DNA of 64,000 nucleotides, taken from NCBI GenBank assembly GCA_029532415.1, contig JAQOTA010000065.1:868001-932000 (forward strand). The letters are read 5' to 3'. A model generated the notes under the pieces. The model was not told the origin of the DNA. It saw only the letters and a list, made by a program, of their open reading frames with translations, and did no database searches. The stretch comes from Marasmius tenuissimus (Eukaryota; Basidiomycota; Agaricomycetes; Agaricales; Marasmiaceae). The first letter of the stretch is position 1, and each line of letters begins with the position of its first letter. Shown in pieces: positions 10,956-22,481 of this stretch. The translations under genes were made by a program, and so were the position numbers.

Positions 10956-12599
10956 CTACACCCTCCTGCCCCCGCCCCCACCCCCACCAAACGCATCAAC
11001 ACAAACCTTCCTCTCCTCCTTCCCTAGCCCCTCCCCCGTAAGCCTCTCATACTCTCTAACAATCTCCCCATCCAACACCTCCCACTTCCTCAACCTCGTC
11101 ATACTCTTCGGATCCAAATCAATAACCGTCACATTCCTCGGGTCCACCACCTCCTCTTCATCCTCACCAGTCAACCTCCCCATCCTAACAATAACCGAAC
11201 AATCCTTAAACGTCGCACTCAACAAATACGCCAACAAAAACCCCCTCATCTGTCGTTTCGTATACCCTTCCTCCCCACCAGATAAGAACGTACCCCCTCG
11301 AGATTGGTCAAGATACCCATCGATAAACCCCATCCACTCGTCAATCGTCGGTTCTTCCATTCCTTCTCCGAGATCTGGAACTTCTCCCTCTGATGTGTGA
11401 CTATGAAATGTTTCCCACACTTTGACTAACCCTTCGATGTCGAGCATGTCCAGTGTCCTCTGTAGCCGGTTTAACACCTGTAATGCCGGTGTACGTGTTA
11501 AGAGGGGTACGAGGGCCGATATGAACGTTGTTCGGAGGAGCTCATCCGATTGGTTTTCATTTTCATTTTCTTCCCAGAGTAGATGTTTCTTTCACAACGA
11601 TCAACACGAGAAGGAAAGAAGGAAGGGAGGAAAGAAGGAAGCTCACCTCATCCACTTTCAAAACCTTCCCCCCAAAAAACACTTTTAGATTATTCACTTT
11701 CCCCTCTGACGTATCCCACGCATCGTACAACGCACCCAACGCGTCGCGTACGCGTTCTTCGTCGGCGGAGAACAAGTCCAACGGGCAGTATCCGTGTGCG
11801 ACGAGGCCTTGGGCGTGTGTGGGGCGGTGGGACGAGTCTTGATGGTTTCTGACAAAGGAATGCATGCAGAACCTGCACGTGTTGGTTTTTACACTCCGTG
11901 TGGAGGGGGAGAGGTAGGTTGGGTTGGGTAGGAACGACCATTTGGGCTATTACACCATCAACACTGTCACTACCTTGGATTCCCGACGCCCGACGAGAAG
12001 GAACTCACCTTGATCTCAACACTCACCCCCTTTCCTCCACCCCCAACAAGATCGGTAGCCAAAACCCCTTTATGTTTATGCACATCCACACCCCCAGTTT
12101 TCCTCCGATTCTCCGGTCTCTCGTGTTCATGAGCCTTTGAAAGCGCACGTAACCACCTATTCGAATGGATATGCGGAGGTCCATGTATCGTAACTGGGAA
12201 CGCCCCCGGCATCCTCATTTCCACGTCGCTGTCTCGGTACGACCCAGTCACTTCATCCACCGAAACGCTCCTCACGGGGTCAGCTCTCACGATGACGCTC
12301 TGTAACTTTGGCAAGTGTTCTTTGGGTACGAGACGGGACATGCATTGGCGTTGGAAAGATATGGATGGGTCTTCGTCTTCGCTCTCCTCTCCATCCGAAG
12401 AGTCAGAGTCAGAGTCAGAGTCGGAATCGCGAACACCGACGGGGACGTTGGGTTGTTTTCGTAATCTGAGGACCATACCGTCGAATGTGGGGTTGGAGGG
12501 ACCGATGTATGAGAAGACGATGGTCGCGCCGCCTTCGGAGACGTATTTCCAGTCTGTGGTTGGGTCGGTTTGGGTTATGTCGGAGGAGGGGGAGGACAT
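10956..12599 (-). CDS. IPK1: inositol-pentakisphosphate 2-kinase
   Basis: Makes phytate (InsP6) from InsP5, with nuclear and mRNA-export roles in fungi (family knowledge). The three exons are 12599-12009, 11946-11647 and 11588-10956; phase closes and gives 507 residues. The N-lobe has the EGGATIVFSY glycine-type motif (22-31) and LRLRK (about 44-48). Exon 2 starts PKWSFLPNP and holds CRFCMH at 221-226, part of the zinc-type site. Exon 3 has LDMLDIEGL and the diagnostic KDCS at 425-428. A Ser/Asp/Glu-rich insert lies near residues 57-75, and the C-terminus ends in a short glycine run. The gene shares a 300-bp promoter region with LAS17. Its last exon is the source of remnants R1 to R3. The call is strong. 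Confidence 0.9.
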
Positions 12600-12899
12600 G
12601 ATGGAAGGGAAAATGATGGTGGACGTTCGCTGCCAACCCTTTTATTTAATTGTTGTGAGCCTGGTCTAGTACGTGTAAGAAAAAATCACTAAACGAAAAA
12701 TCTAAAACGCCATCGCCATGAGGTTAATTTTAGAAAAGTCTGAAATGGGCGGTCCCGAAGTTCCGGGTGGGTCTGCGCAGCTATATTCTTGTCCTTGTGA
12801 CATAATCCGTGACATCAATTCCCCTTCACAGCCAAGAAACTCCCACGTCCTCCTTCCTCTTCTTCTTCCTGACCGCAGTCATTCCTCCTCCACAAAACC
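12600..12899. promoter_or_regulatory. bidirectional promoter region, IPK1 / LAS17
   Basis: The two start codons lie head to head 300 bp apart, so this interval must carry both promoters. No clear TATA box is seen. A cttcctcttcttcttcc pyrimidine tract precedes the LAS17 start, as is common in basidiomycete 5' regions. Confidence 0.5.
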
Positions 12900-14366
12900 A
12901 TGCCCTCCCAATCAACCCTCTCCCCCGACGACAAATCCAAAGTCAAAAGCAGCATCCCAGTCTCCCCAGCCACCAACAAAATCTTCACCGCCTCCCTCGC
13001 CCGCATCTACTACGCCCACCCCTCCCCCTCCGAATGGTCCTACACAGGCCTCCAAGGCGCCCTCGCCTTCACCCGAGACAACACCACAAACGGCTGCTCC
13101 TTCAAACTCGTAGACCTCCAAGGCACCCGAGGCGTCATTTGGGAATTCGAATGTTGGAAAGGAATGGACTATTGGGCGGATCGGTCTTGGTTCCACACCT
13201 TCCCCGGGGACGAATGTATGGTTGGCTTCGTTTTTGCGGATGAGAGTGAGGCAAAGGGGTTTTATAAGAAGGTTGTTGGGAAGAAGGATGCCAAGACGGG
13301 TGGTGGTGGGGGGAGTACGAAGAAGAAGTCTAAATCTACGAAGAGTGCGGGTGGGGGTGGTGGTGGACCCTCGAAAGGCGGTAAAATCGATAAATCGATG
13401 ATATCAGGACCTACAGCGGGTTCGTTCATTCATGTTGCGCATATGGGGTACGATTCGGAATCTGGGTTCACGTCCAAGGGTGTCGATCCGTCTTGGACGG
13501 CGCTTCTTACACAACTGCAGAACAATGGCATCGATCCGGCGACGATTGAGAAGGAGATGGACTTTATCAAGGATTATGTGAAGACTCAACAACCGGCCGG
13601 TGGTGGTGGCGCTGGTAAAGAGAAGAGGGGAAGTAAACCGCCTCCTCCGCCTAGTAGAAAGTCTGTAGTGCCGACGACTCCGTCAGCGGCACCTCCTCCT
13701 CCACCACCACCAAGAGGGGGTTCACGGGTTTCCCAGCCACCGCCTCCACCGCCATCACGACAACCGCCACCACCGGCTGCCGCTGCTGCTGCCGCTCCTC
13801 CGCCTCCTCCACCACCTCCAGGTCGACCAGCGCCACCACCACGAGCACCACCACCTCCTGCGAGACCTACCAGTACAGCTCCCCCTCCTCCCCCGCCTCC
13901 TCCTCCTCCCGCGCGTTCAGCAGGGGGAGACGCCGCTCCTCCACCGCCCCCTCCACCGCCCCCGCCGCCCGCTGGCGGTGCTCCTCCTCCACCTCCACCT
14001 CCCCCTCCACCACCCGGAGGCGCAGGTGCTCCTCCTCCTCCGCCACCTCCACCACCAGGAGGAGGTGTAGCCTCATCAATGCCTCCCCCTCAACCCGGTC
14101 GTGGAGATCTCCTCGCCTCGATTCAAGGCAAAGGTATCCATTCACTACGCAAGACCGATCACAACGACGGAAGCAACTCACCCGGAGGAGGAGGAGGAGG
14201 GGCAGGAACCGTCGCAGCAGCAGCCGCAGGAGGCGCCGCAGCCGGTGCAGCTTTGGGCGGTGGAGATGATCTAGCGAGTGCGTTGGCTAATGCACTGACT
14301 CTCAGGAATAAGAATATGGGAGATGATAGTGATGAGGAGGATGAGGATGATGATGATTGGGATTAG
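12900..14366 (+). CDS. LAS17: WASP/Las17-type actin nucleation-promoting factor
   Basis: Activates the Arp2/3 complex at endocytic patches (family knowledge). It is one exon of 488 residues. Residues about 12-125 form a WH1/EVH1 domain with LARIYYAHPSPSEWSYTGLQG and GVIWEFECW. A basic Gly/Lys/Ser linker follows. Residues 168-195 match a CRIB/GBD motif: ISGPTAGSFIHVAHMGYD, then GFTSKGVDPSW. Residues about 250-400 are a long proline tract with polyPro runs for profilin and SH3 partners. A WH2 motif (DLLASIQGKGIHSLRKTD) starts near 402. The tail is acidic and ends DDDDWD, with the Trp that contacts Arp2/3. A CRIB motif is absent from budding-yeast Las17 but present in WASP, so this is a WASP-like architecture. 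Confidence 0.92.
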   Translation: MPSQSTLSPDDKSKVKSSIPVSPATNKIFTASLARIYYAHPSPSEWSYTGLQGALAFTRDNTTNGCSFKLVDLQGTRGVIWEFECWKGMDYWADRSWFHTFPGDECMVGFVFADESEAKGFYKKVVGKKDAKTGGGGGSTKKKSKSTKSAGGGGGGPSKGGKIDKSMISGPTAGSFIHVAHMGYDSESGFTSKGVDPSWTALLTQLQNNGIDPATIEKEMDFIKDYVKTQQPAGGGGAGKEKRGSKPPPPPSRKSVVPTTPSAAPPPPPPPRGGSRVSQPPPPPPSRQPPPPAAAAAAAPPPPPPPPGRPAPPPRAPPPPARPTSTAPPPPPPPPPPARSAGGDAAPPPPPPPPPPPAGGAPPPPPPPPPPPGGAGAPPPPPPPPPGGGVASSMPPPQPGRGDLLASIQGKGIHSLRKTDHNDGSNSPGGGGGGAGTVAAAAAGGAAAGAALGGGDDLASALANALTLRNKNMGDDSDEEDEDDDDWD

Positions 14367-14424
14367 ATTGATACCCCCTAATAGAGACGTTTATGAATAC
14401 ATGTTACTTTACGATGCACTTGTT

Positions 14425-15895
14425 TTACAATCTACTTTTGACCAAGACGTCCATGTTCATACTTGTAAGCTCTACGGCCCTTGCTTTGGGTCTTTCTTCT
14501 TCTTCCTCGACGCGTTCGACCCTGCCCCGAGCCCATTCGACAATCCCGTCAGTTAATCTCTCTACTTGTTCCCTCGTGTGACCGGCGTGTAAACACACCC
14601 TGACTCTATCGTCTCCCTTGGGCACCGTCGGCCACGTTATCGGACGCGCGAGGATTCTGTACTTGTTGAGGAGATGAGACGACAAGTCGTGTGCGGGTGA
14701 ATACGTTCCTCCACTCCTCTTTGGTGGGGGTGTCAAGATCGGTATGATCGGAGCGTAATTGTGTAGTTCCTTCTCTGAGTCTTCTTCCACGCCAACACCC
14801 ACACCGACGCGTATGATATCCCTCCCAACGCCTTCTCCGCGTAACCTCCTCCTCAAGGTATGAGTGAACGATTTACTGGTACTCAACACCTTCTTCGCCA
14901 ACTCTTCCGCTGTGCCGTCTTCCAACAGATCGAAGGAACATCCAGCGGCGATAACAGCCATATTGCTCAACGCCGTCGTATATACCAACGGACGTGCATA
15001 ATTGAGCAAGTATTTCGTTATCAGCGGGGTCGATATCAGGAGGGCTACAAACGCACTTCAACACACAACACGAATTTAAAAAAAAGAGAAAAGAAAACTA
15101 ACCTCCAGACCCACCCAACGCCTTCCCAAACGTACACAGCCTAGCCAACACCCTCGGATGTCCCTCCAACCCTTCCAACGCGACTCGTCCCCGTCCTTTC
15201 GGGCCATACACACCCGTCGCATGCGCCTCATCCACAACCAAATACCCATCCCCCAGCTCCTCCTCCAACACGTCCACAAACTCCCTAAGAGGCGCAAAAG
15301 TCCCATCCATACTATACAACGACTCCACCGCCACAAACACCGTTCCCTCCGTCCCCCCCGACCGTAAGACCCTCCTCAGATCCTCGACATCGTTATGCCT
15401 AAACGAGACCCTCCGCTCGGCACGACACCCAGCTCTCATCCCATCATGTACACTCGCGTGGATGAGCTCGTCGTATACGACTGTATCTCCCGGTTGGGGG
15501 ACTGTGGAGAAGAAGGAGACGTTGGCGTCGTAGCCAGAGTTGAATAGGATTACGCTCCTCCCCTCTCCTTCTTCTGTGGTGGTGGTAGGGGAGACGTTGA
15601 AAAACCGCTCGACACGTCTTTCGAACGAATCGTGTGTGTGTGGGTTGACGAGTAATCGAGAGCCGCCGGAGCCGAGGATGTGGGGGGAGTGTTGGAGGGT
15701 GCGGAGGACGTGGGTGTGGAGGGTGGGGGAGGTGGTTAGGGAGAGGTAGTCGTTGGATGTAAAGTCTATCGGATGCGAGGTTGGGGTTGGAGAGGATGGA
15801 GAGGGTAAGGAACGGAGGATTTTACGACGGGCGCGAGAGTCGAGGGTTCGTTGGAGGGCGAGGGTTAGGGTGGAGGAGGTGGAGGAGGAGGGCAT
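14425..15895 (-). CDS. alpha-oxoamine synthase, 8-amino-7-oxononanoate (KAPA) synthase-like
   Basis: A PLP enzyme of the BioF family; it would condense pimeloyl-CoA (or similar) with alanine in biotin synthesis. The two exons are 15895-15103 and 15044-14425; phase closes and gives 470 residues. Visible motifs are IDFTSNDYLSL, LGSGGSRLL with the following HDSFE, VVDEAHATGVYGPKGRG (PLP-ring aspartate) and TFGKALGGSG with the Schiff-base lysine at about 258. Exon 2 continues with YTTALSNMAVIAAG and ends with HAGHTREQVERL. Two Glu-rich inserts lengthen it beyond bacterial BioF (about 385). 5-aminolevulinate synthase and serine palmitoyltransferase belong to the same superfamily but are longer and have other signatures. 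No other biotin gene lies in the window. Confidence 0.82.
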
Positions 15896-16756
15896 GATTT
15901 GGAGTTTTTTTGGTTTTGCGCGTCGCGATCGCGATCGTCGAGGGTTTTTTGTAATATCTTCTCGTTTCTTTATATCGATGCCCTAGAACCCGTGTCACCT
16001 GAGATCAGATTATGATCCTTGTGTCCTTCGAAGAGGGAGAAACAGTGGGCGGAAGGAAAAGAGACCTGGGCATTTTTCTAATCCCAAGTATATTTTTTTT
16101 CTCAATCCGATGATGTTGGTTCCCCAAAGAAGAATAGAGTCTTCGGACATTCGGCGCTCGGAAAGGTAAGACCCGCTTATAGCCGATCAGCGAAACTTTT
16201 CTCACCTCTGAAACTGCTACACTTCCGCTTAAACTCCCTCACCCCGCAGTCGGTACTCAGAGCTGCTTGAACCCGCTTCAAAGTTCAAAGTACGCTTACT
16301 TGGTGGGCCGATGCGCTCGAGTTGTACTGCCGTGTGTGGGTAGAATCAAGTTGTCAAATCTCAAACGAGGACAGTCCCGAGAAAGATATATCCCGCTTCG
16401 GACGCTTTGTACTACCGTGCTGTTTTTTTTTTTCCAATGTCAAGAGTCAAGAGAACTCGACGGAAATCGCGATTTTTACATGGTCCAAGCTCAAATTTGA
16501 TGATTCGAGCTACGTCCTTTCCCTCACTACTCACGTCTATTCGAGTTTCAAGACCACCGTAAGTACTAAACATAGACCAACGCCTCCTTTTCATAGACCA
16601 AGACACCGCTCTATACTTAGACGCCACAACCTCCTATTTCCTTCCGAACAAACGTACACTGTGCTGCGCTTTTATTTAATTTAGGTATTTATACCAGCAT
16701 TATTCGGGTACCCCCCAACGTTCTACCACCACCACCACCACCACCCCAAAATCATA
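15896..16756. promoter_or_regulatory. divergent promoter region, KAPA synthase-like / lipocalin-like
   Basis: An interval of 861 bp between divergent genes. A perfect 12-bp palindrome CGATCGCGATCG lies at 15926-15937, about 30 bp upstream of the KAPA synthase-like start codon. A (cca)n run at about 16723-16745 directly precedes the lipocalin-like start and is probably 5' UTR. No further gene is supported. Confidence 0.45.
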
Positions 16757-17596
16757 ATGGCCGTCCCACCAGATTTCTGTACTCTCGATATATCGGGGAG
16801 ATTCACCATGGTAAATCTCTTTCTCCCTCCCCTTCAACAAAAAAAAAGACAAAAAACTCACTAAACGCCCCCTTCCCCCCCAACCACTCAGAACAAAACC
16901 CTCAGCGACACATCCTCCATCGACTCCATTCTCTCCGCTCAAGGCGTAACCTGGATGCTCCGTAAATCCATCGGTCTAGGTACCGTCACGTTGGGTATCC
17001 GACATTACCGTACCCCCTCCCCTTCCTCCGAAGAGGAACACATCGACATAACAGAAACCCTCACCCCAGGCAACATCAAAGGAACCCCCGACCGTCGAGT
17101 TCTCGTCTGGGACCAACGAGTCGATACGGAGGATTGGATATTTGGACCTGTCGGTGGGAGAACTCGTCGGCTTGCCCCTACCACTATAGAGGGAGAAGGT
17201 GAGGGAGAGGGGCTCTCGGACGACGACGTGGAGTGGATGAAATCGGGGTGGACGGAGGATACGATACGGGATGGGATCATACATTGTCGTGATGAGAGTT
17301 TGAAAACGGGGAAACAAGGGAAGGGGTGGGTGGTTGTTCAGGTGAGGGTTTCTTCTTCTTCGCGTTGAGACTTGGTTGATTTAACTGACGTGTGTTTGGT
17401 TGTCTGGGTGGGGTAGTTTTGGGGAATTGAAGTAATCAATGCGGAGCGGAGGTATACGAGACATCTTCTCTTTACGGGTGGAGATGGGAAGGTTATTCGG
17501 GCGAGGTTCGTTTATGATTATGGTGAGTGTGTGGGTCGATTGGTTGCCTGCCGATGTTTCCGTACTTATACAATTTATTTAGTCGGTCCTTTGTGA
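16757..17596 (+). CDS. lipocalin-like small cytosolic protein
   Basis: The four exons are 16757-16810, 16892-17341, 17417-17522 and 17583-17596; phase closes and gives 207 residues. The last exon is only 14 nt and adds VGPL after VYDY. The sequence follows a conserved fungal family of uncharacterised lipocalin-like proteins: a start of FCTLDISGRFTMNKTLSD, then ILSAQGVTWMLRKSIG, HIDITETLTPG, EDWIFGPVGGRTR and WGIEVINAERRYTRHLLF. No signal peptide is seen, so it is likely cytosolic and may bind a hydrophobic ligand. A Gly/Glu-rich insert follows residue 117. The function is unknown; the family call rests on remembered motifs. Confidence 0.7.
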
Positions 17597-17772
17597 GGGA
17601 GTTGTCGTGGTAGCCTCACATCCCTCGACTTTGAGGAACGTTAGATCAAACTCTTCGCGTAGGACTTGAATTGATTTTGGATTAGATAGAGTTGTAGCGT
17701 GGTTGATCCTTTGGTCTGAGGAGATGAAAGTTCAGCTCGTAACCATGAGGTAATAACTTGTCAGACTAGTAT

Positions 17773-20193
17773 TTACACAGGACTATGTGTAGGACTAATT
17801 TCAAGTGTAGCAAGGGCGGGTGTAAATACCGGAATAGGGGTAAAAGGGTGTGGCAGACGACGTGCCTTTTCTACCACTCTCATGGCTGCAGCCCATTCCT
17901 TCATTCCCGAGGCTCCTTTACTATCATGATACCTACGAGAAGAGTACAATTGCCTCGAAATGATCCCCTTGTTGATCAACTCCAGGAGCTCAAGGCCTGT
18001 ATCACTCCATATCAGTGCGGATCTACAATGATGCTGTATCCTCTTCATCTCCAATATGTGACGAGCGAAAGCAGCGATGAGAGCGAACCGTTCGTCGTCT
18101 TTTTCTTCCGCGCCGCCGTAGGTTTCCCATCCTTCTTTGTAGAACTCTATAAACTCAGCGCTCCGCCACGCGATTCTATGGTCCGGATGCATCCACAATC
18201 TCAGCATGGCGTTGAAGGGTATCGGAAACCGGATTCCAGTCTTGCGTGGAACATCGCCGCTGGAAAGGATTCTCCGAGTGTAATCTTTAAGCGCCGCAAT
18301 GGGGACCTCATGATGCATCGAGGCGTCTCTCCAAAACTGCTGGAAATACAGCAACTCGACGTAGACAGGTAAATGAAGCGGGGACTCTGCCGCACCGGGC
18401 GATTGGGACCATTCGTACTCGATCCCATCACGTACAGAGAGTCCGGAAGTTATACTCATCTCGAGCTTCTCGTCGGCGAGGTGGGAGATGTGTCGACTCA
18501 AATCCTCGAGAGAGGCTTCGACATCCAGAAAAGTGATTGGAGAGGCCCGCCATGTACAGATCTTCCATTCGTTGAACACGGCTGCCATCACGACTGAGGG
18601 GTCATAATTTGAGAGGATTTTCCTCAGGTGAGGTCCCATTGAGGGAATGTCGTGAAACATGTTGACCAACCCACGCAAACCTTCAAGCTCGTATATCTTG
18701 AGGTCCGAATCTCCGCCGAGAGGTGTCGTAGCAAGCGGCGTGCTGATATCCGAAGATTGCAAGCTCTGCAAGCGAGACGGCTCAACCTCGTCACAGATTC
18801 GTACGTGATGGAGATCCAAGGCCGGCCAATGGGATGCTCGATGAAGCAAGTCATAGCCAGCGTTGGGCGTACGCCAACGCAGTTTCCATCCCGAGAACGA
18901 TGGTAGTAAGGGTGGAATGGTATCAATCAATTTACGGGCGATGCAGAATACCCCCCACGCCTGTGGGGACTTGAAAGGGCAGATGAAATGGTAGAGTAGT
19001 GCAGTTGGAAAACCTCCCTCCTGGTTTTCCACCGGCTTAAAGTTGGCGAATGCGGTGACAATGCTTAAAGCGGGTAGCACGGTGGTAACCACGTAAAGTG
19101 CTCCTCCCATCCCCACGGCGGTGGCTGCGATGGTAAACGGGATGATATGGAGCACCCATAGCAGTTCCAAAAGGCCCGTGAAGAAAAAGAGCAAAGAGAT
19201 TTCGAGGAGGACGGGAAGAGTTGCGATCATCGAGGACACCCCCCATTTTTCGAAGCTTTCGTTGCGTAACTGGCGCAGAGCGAGTGCCTCCGCTCGTGAA
19301 CGCGTGTGTGTATCTCGTGTATGCTCTCGTAGCCATTGTTTACACAAGAGACCGAAGAAAGCAGATAAAAGGCTGCAAACTATGCTAAGAAACCAGAACG
19401 AATTGATCCTGATCACGGATGATGGGGATGGGTTGAACGAATTGAACGACGCGGAGGATGTCAGCGCTTGTCCATCAGAGATGTTTAGGCTTGGGAGTTG
19501 TCGCGATATCTGGGTAAGAATAATAATAATCTCGTCCTCTGGGTCTTTCGACAGCCACCGATACGACTCTTCAATGGTGAACGCGGTAACAACGGCCGAA
19601 AATAAGGCAGCCTGAATGAAGATACTGTGTGAGGCGCAAACTACCTCATTTGAAGTGCAGTGAAGACATACAAAGACCATGAGGGTGTCCATATCATCCT
19701 TCCAGCCCTTCGACACATCTTCGTCATATTTCTGCGCCGCTTTGAGGACCGAAATTTCCCATGAATTGAGTGCTGACGATCGAGGTGGCAGAGGTGTTGC
19801 CATTGACATATCCAGCCCGGCTATCGGTGCAAATTGACCTGGGTTTGCAGGCCTGCCGAGGGGCTCGGGAGCAGTGTAGGGCGTACCCCAGTCACCAAAC
19901 CTTTGCTGGCTAATCGGAGGGTTTACGGGGCCGCCCGCAGGGACTCCACCCCTGTATGACTGAGACCCGGCCCCAGGGAGCCATGTTTGCGGATTGTATG
20001 GCGTGCCCCAGTCATTAAACCTTTGCTGGCTGGCTGGAGGGTTTTCGGGGTTGCCTACCCAAGCCCCAGCCTGGTATGACTGAGATTCAGGAAGATCGTG
20101 CGTCTTCCAGGGAACAGTGTAGGGCGTACCCCAGTCACTGACTGGAAGCCTTTGATGGCTCACCGGAGGGTTTGTTGATGGTGCAAAATGCAC
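17773..20193 (-). CDS. DUF6535 domain membrane protein
   Basis: One long exon of 806 residues. After an N-terminal region of about 130 residues comes the DUF6535 core: IFIQAALFSAVVTAFTIEES, LLTQISRQLPSL, then INSFWFLSIVCSLLSAFFG LLCKQWLREH, followed by two more hydrophobic segments (ATLPVLLEISLLFFFTGLLE and TIAATAVGMGGALYVVTT). The rest is soluble and helical. The family is expanded in Agaricomycetes and has no known function. The N-terminus carries three copies of a motif of the form NPP-x-S-x-QR-x-x-DWGTPY. The true start might lie further upstream in another exon. Confidence 0.75.
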   Translation of the reverse strand: MHFAPSTNPPVSHQRLPVSDWGTPYTVPWKTHDLPESQSYQAGAWVGNPENPPASQQRFNDWGTPYNPQTWLPGAGSQSYRGGVPAGGPVNPPISQQRFGDWGTPYTAPEPLGRPANPGQFAPIAGLDMSMATPLPPRSSALNSWEISVLKAAQKYDEDVSKGWKDDMDTLMVFVCLHCTSNEVVCASHSIFIQAALFSAVVTAFTIEESYRWLSKDPEDEIIIILTQISRQLPSLNISDGQALTSSASFNSFNPSPSSVIRINSFWFLSIVCSLLSAFFGLLCKQWLREHTRDTHTRSRAEALALRQLRNESFEKWGVSSMIATLPVLLEISLLFFFTGLLELLWVLHIIPFTIAATAVGMGGALYVVTTVLPALSIVTAFANFKPVENQEGGFPTALLYHFICPFKSPQAWGVFCIARKLIDTIPPLLPSFSGWKLRWRTPNAGYDLLHRASHWPALDLHHVRICDEVEPSRLQSLQSSDISTPLATTPLGGDSDLKIYELEGLRGLVNMFHDIPSMGPHLRKILSNYDPSVVMAAVFNEWKICTWRASPITFLDVEASLEDLSRHISHLADEKLEMSITSGLSVRDGIEYEWSQSPGAAESPLHLPVYVELLYFQQFWRDASMHHEVPIAALKDYTRRILSSGDVPRKTGIRFPIPFNAMLRLWMHPDHRIAWRSAEFIEFYKEGWETYGGAEEKDDERFALIAAFARHILEMKRIQHHCRSALIWSDTGLELLELINKGIISRQLYSSRRYHDSKGASGMKEWAAAMRVVEKARRLPHPFTPIPVFTPALATLEISPTHSPV

Positions 20194-22481
20194 CCTAGCC
20201 CGAGGGACACCCTGAGGCTCAGGCGTCTGAGGACCACACCGTCAGAAACTCCTTCACGTGCAACAGTGCCCTTTAGCAAGTCACTTACAGGGTAACCCCT
20301 CGGACCAGTAGTATCAGCAGACCACCATGGCTGCTATATTCAATTGCGCGCCAATCAGTACCTATCTCAAGGTCACAAAAAAACACTGATGGACAAACTT
20401 CTCCAGCAGACTCTGTATTTGGTCCGTGGACCATGAAGGGGTGTCTGTTTACCGGAGTATCCCGCGAGTCTGAGGAGATTGAGGGAAATCCGGCTCGCGG
20501 GCTTGGGGTTGCTAATGGTGGGATCCAGGGGGTTGCAGATGGAACGACCGGCGGAGATGGCCCATAAAATATTGGCGGTGGCTATATTTTTGACCATGGA
20601 GGCAGAGTGGGAGTGAGCGTATCAGATTTACGTCGAGTCCTCGCAGGAGCAACACGGGGAACGTACTCCATCATCATTGTAGTTCTCATCCTCGCGCCCC
20701 GAGTGTCCCAACGGTCGTTCATCTTCCACCCTATCAAGTGGAACCTGATCATAGTTAGCTTTAATAACAGCGTCTTGCCAACGATGAAAGCCCACAGTCG
20801 GATGATTGCTGTCAAGCTGTTCGGACAGTATGGGCGGGGTTGAAGTTGGTGGAGAAACATAGACGTTGACGGGACTCAGAGCTCCTCTGCCCGCCCTATT
20901 TCTGTCGGGACCACTTGATGCTGTGTGGAATGACTCCTGGGATCCGAAGTTGATGAATGAGTCTGGACTGACATGGATTGAGTAGACAGAGGTCCCACCT
21001 CCGATGTGTGAGCATTCAAGTTCCTTGCTGGGTCCATGTTGGGGATTTGGATTGTGCAGGGGCTTTGGAGGGGGTAGAAGATGATATATACAGTGAGGAC
21101 CCATGAATGTTTGACTCATGGCTATGACTGATTGCTAATTGAGTCGCAACGTGGAAGGTCACCGGTTTTGTCCCAGAAGTTCTTCCGCGTCAAAACAATG
21201 AGTGGGAACATCGATGTCAGAGAGTAACAGAAGAATATGGTGGAAGGCGGGGAATGCCATAAGTGATAGTATGGGCGCAAGATTGAGCGCGCAAGGAGAT
21301 TACCGACCCCCGACAATGTTAGTGGCGGAGGTGACTTTCTTCCATCAGGCTCTTCCATAATCTCCCAGTATAATCTTGATGTAGGCTTGCAGTTTTATGT
21401 GGAGCGTGCGAAAACATTCCAAGAATATGATCGATCCCATTCTATGATGGGTCGAATGAGCTTCGAGGCCTTGGTCTGATATGAGCTCGGAACCGGAAAC
21501 GTACATGAGATACATGATGCATATGGGCCTACGTTCGAGACTGAGAGCCGCCTTTCCCGGAAGGACTTTCACAGCGGAGCCCAGAAGAAATTGAATTCTC
21601 AACGGCACCAGTATTTCTCAGCCTTGTTTGTGGATATCTTCCCTAAAATCCGTTGTGCACATCGATCATCGATGTCCTCGACTCCTCGCGCATATCCGCG
21701 ACGCGACGCGTTGATCACGTGATCGAGAGCAAGTATCACCTGGACTCGGAGTCGCTTGGGAAAAGCCACTTGACGCGCCGTCGGTTGCTGTAGCCGCCAC
21801 CATACAATGGCATACCATTGTTGTACTCGCTCTTGAGACATAACGCGACCATGTTTGCAGTTGAATGATAAGGACAGGTGGCTTTACAACAGGAGTTGAA
21901 CAAGTTGAAAACAAGTGAGGAACAACATCTCGAATCCGGGGCTTGATATATCCCGTCCACATTTCGACGTAGTCCTTCGAGACCGTTGTGAACCCAGGAC
22001 TGTGAAGAAGCGGCCAGTGGTTAGCGAGAGCATTGATTATCGCTCAGAATGGCCCAGCTTGGAAGTACTCACAGAGCCCAGTACCTCTTTAGAGACTGAA
22101 CAGAATCCGCAAGCGTACGATTCGGATAACATCCAGGTTGATGGTTGGCGTCGACCATGGGACCCACATGCATGAGAACCAAATCCATTTGGAAAGAAGG
22201 GAGAGCGTCGATGAGGGTGCGGACAGCAAGCAAGCCTATACCGTAACCTAGTAGGGACGACGTGAGTATCAGCAAGAATGAAACTGCAAGGTACTAGATC
22301 AGTCTACGTGCCTCTCCATTGTGGATCGAGATAGACTTCTTGAATGAACAGTTTGTCGCCTGTTCATATGAGTTGTTGATACATATATCATTGGAGGGTT
22401 CGTGAATGGCACAATTAAGACACGCAAGGCTTGAGTGCGGACTCAAACTTGCCTTGGTCAGCCTCGTCCAGCGCCGTGTTC
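20194..22481. other. unresolved stretch, possible exons only
   Basis: No gene model is supported. An open frame of 163 codons on the minus strand (21119-20628) encodes a Ser/Pro-rich, low-complexity sequence beginning MSQTFMGPH. Its position upstream of the DUF6535 gene would suit an N-terminal exon, but the reading cannot be joined confidently. At 21701-21724 GC-rich acgcg repeats run into a 12-bp palindrome GATCACGTGATC containing an E-box. Confidence 0.3.

Noticed and set aside
1..12600. Repeat-induced point mutation as the cause of IPK1/7TM copy decay
   Set aside because: Changes between copies include many indels and are not visibly dominated by C-to-T at CpA or CpG; a proper count would be needed to reopen this.
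13651..14181. Minus-strand open frames opposite the LAS17 proline tract
   Set aside because: They are antisense shadows of repetitive proline codons and show no family features.
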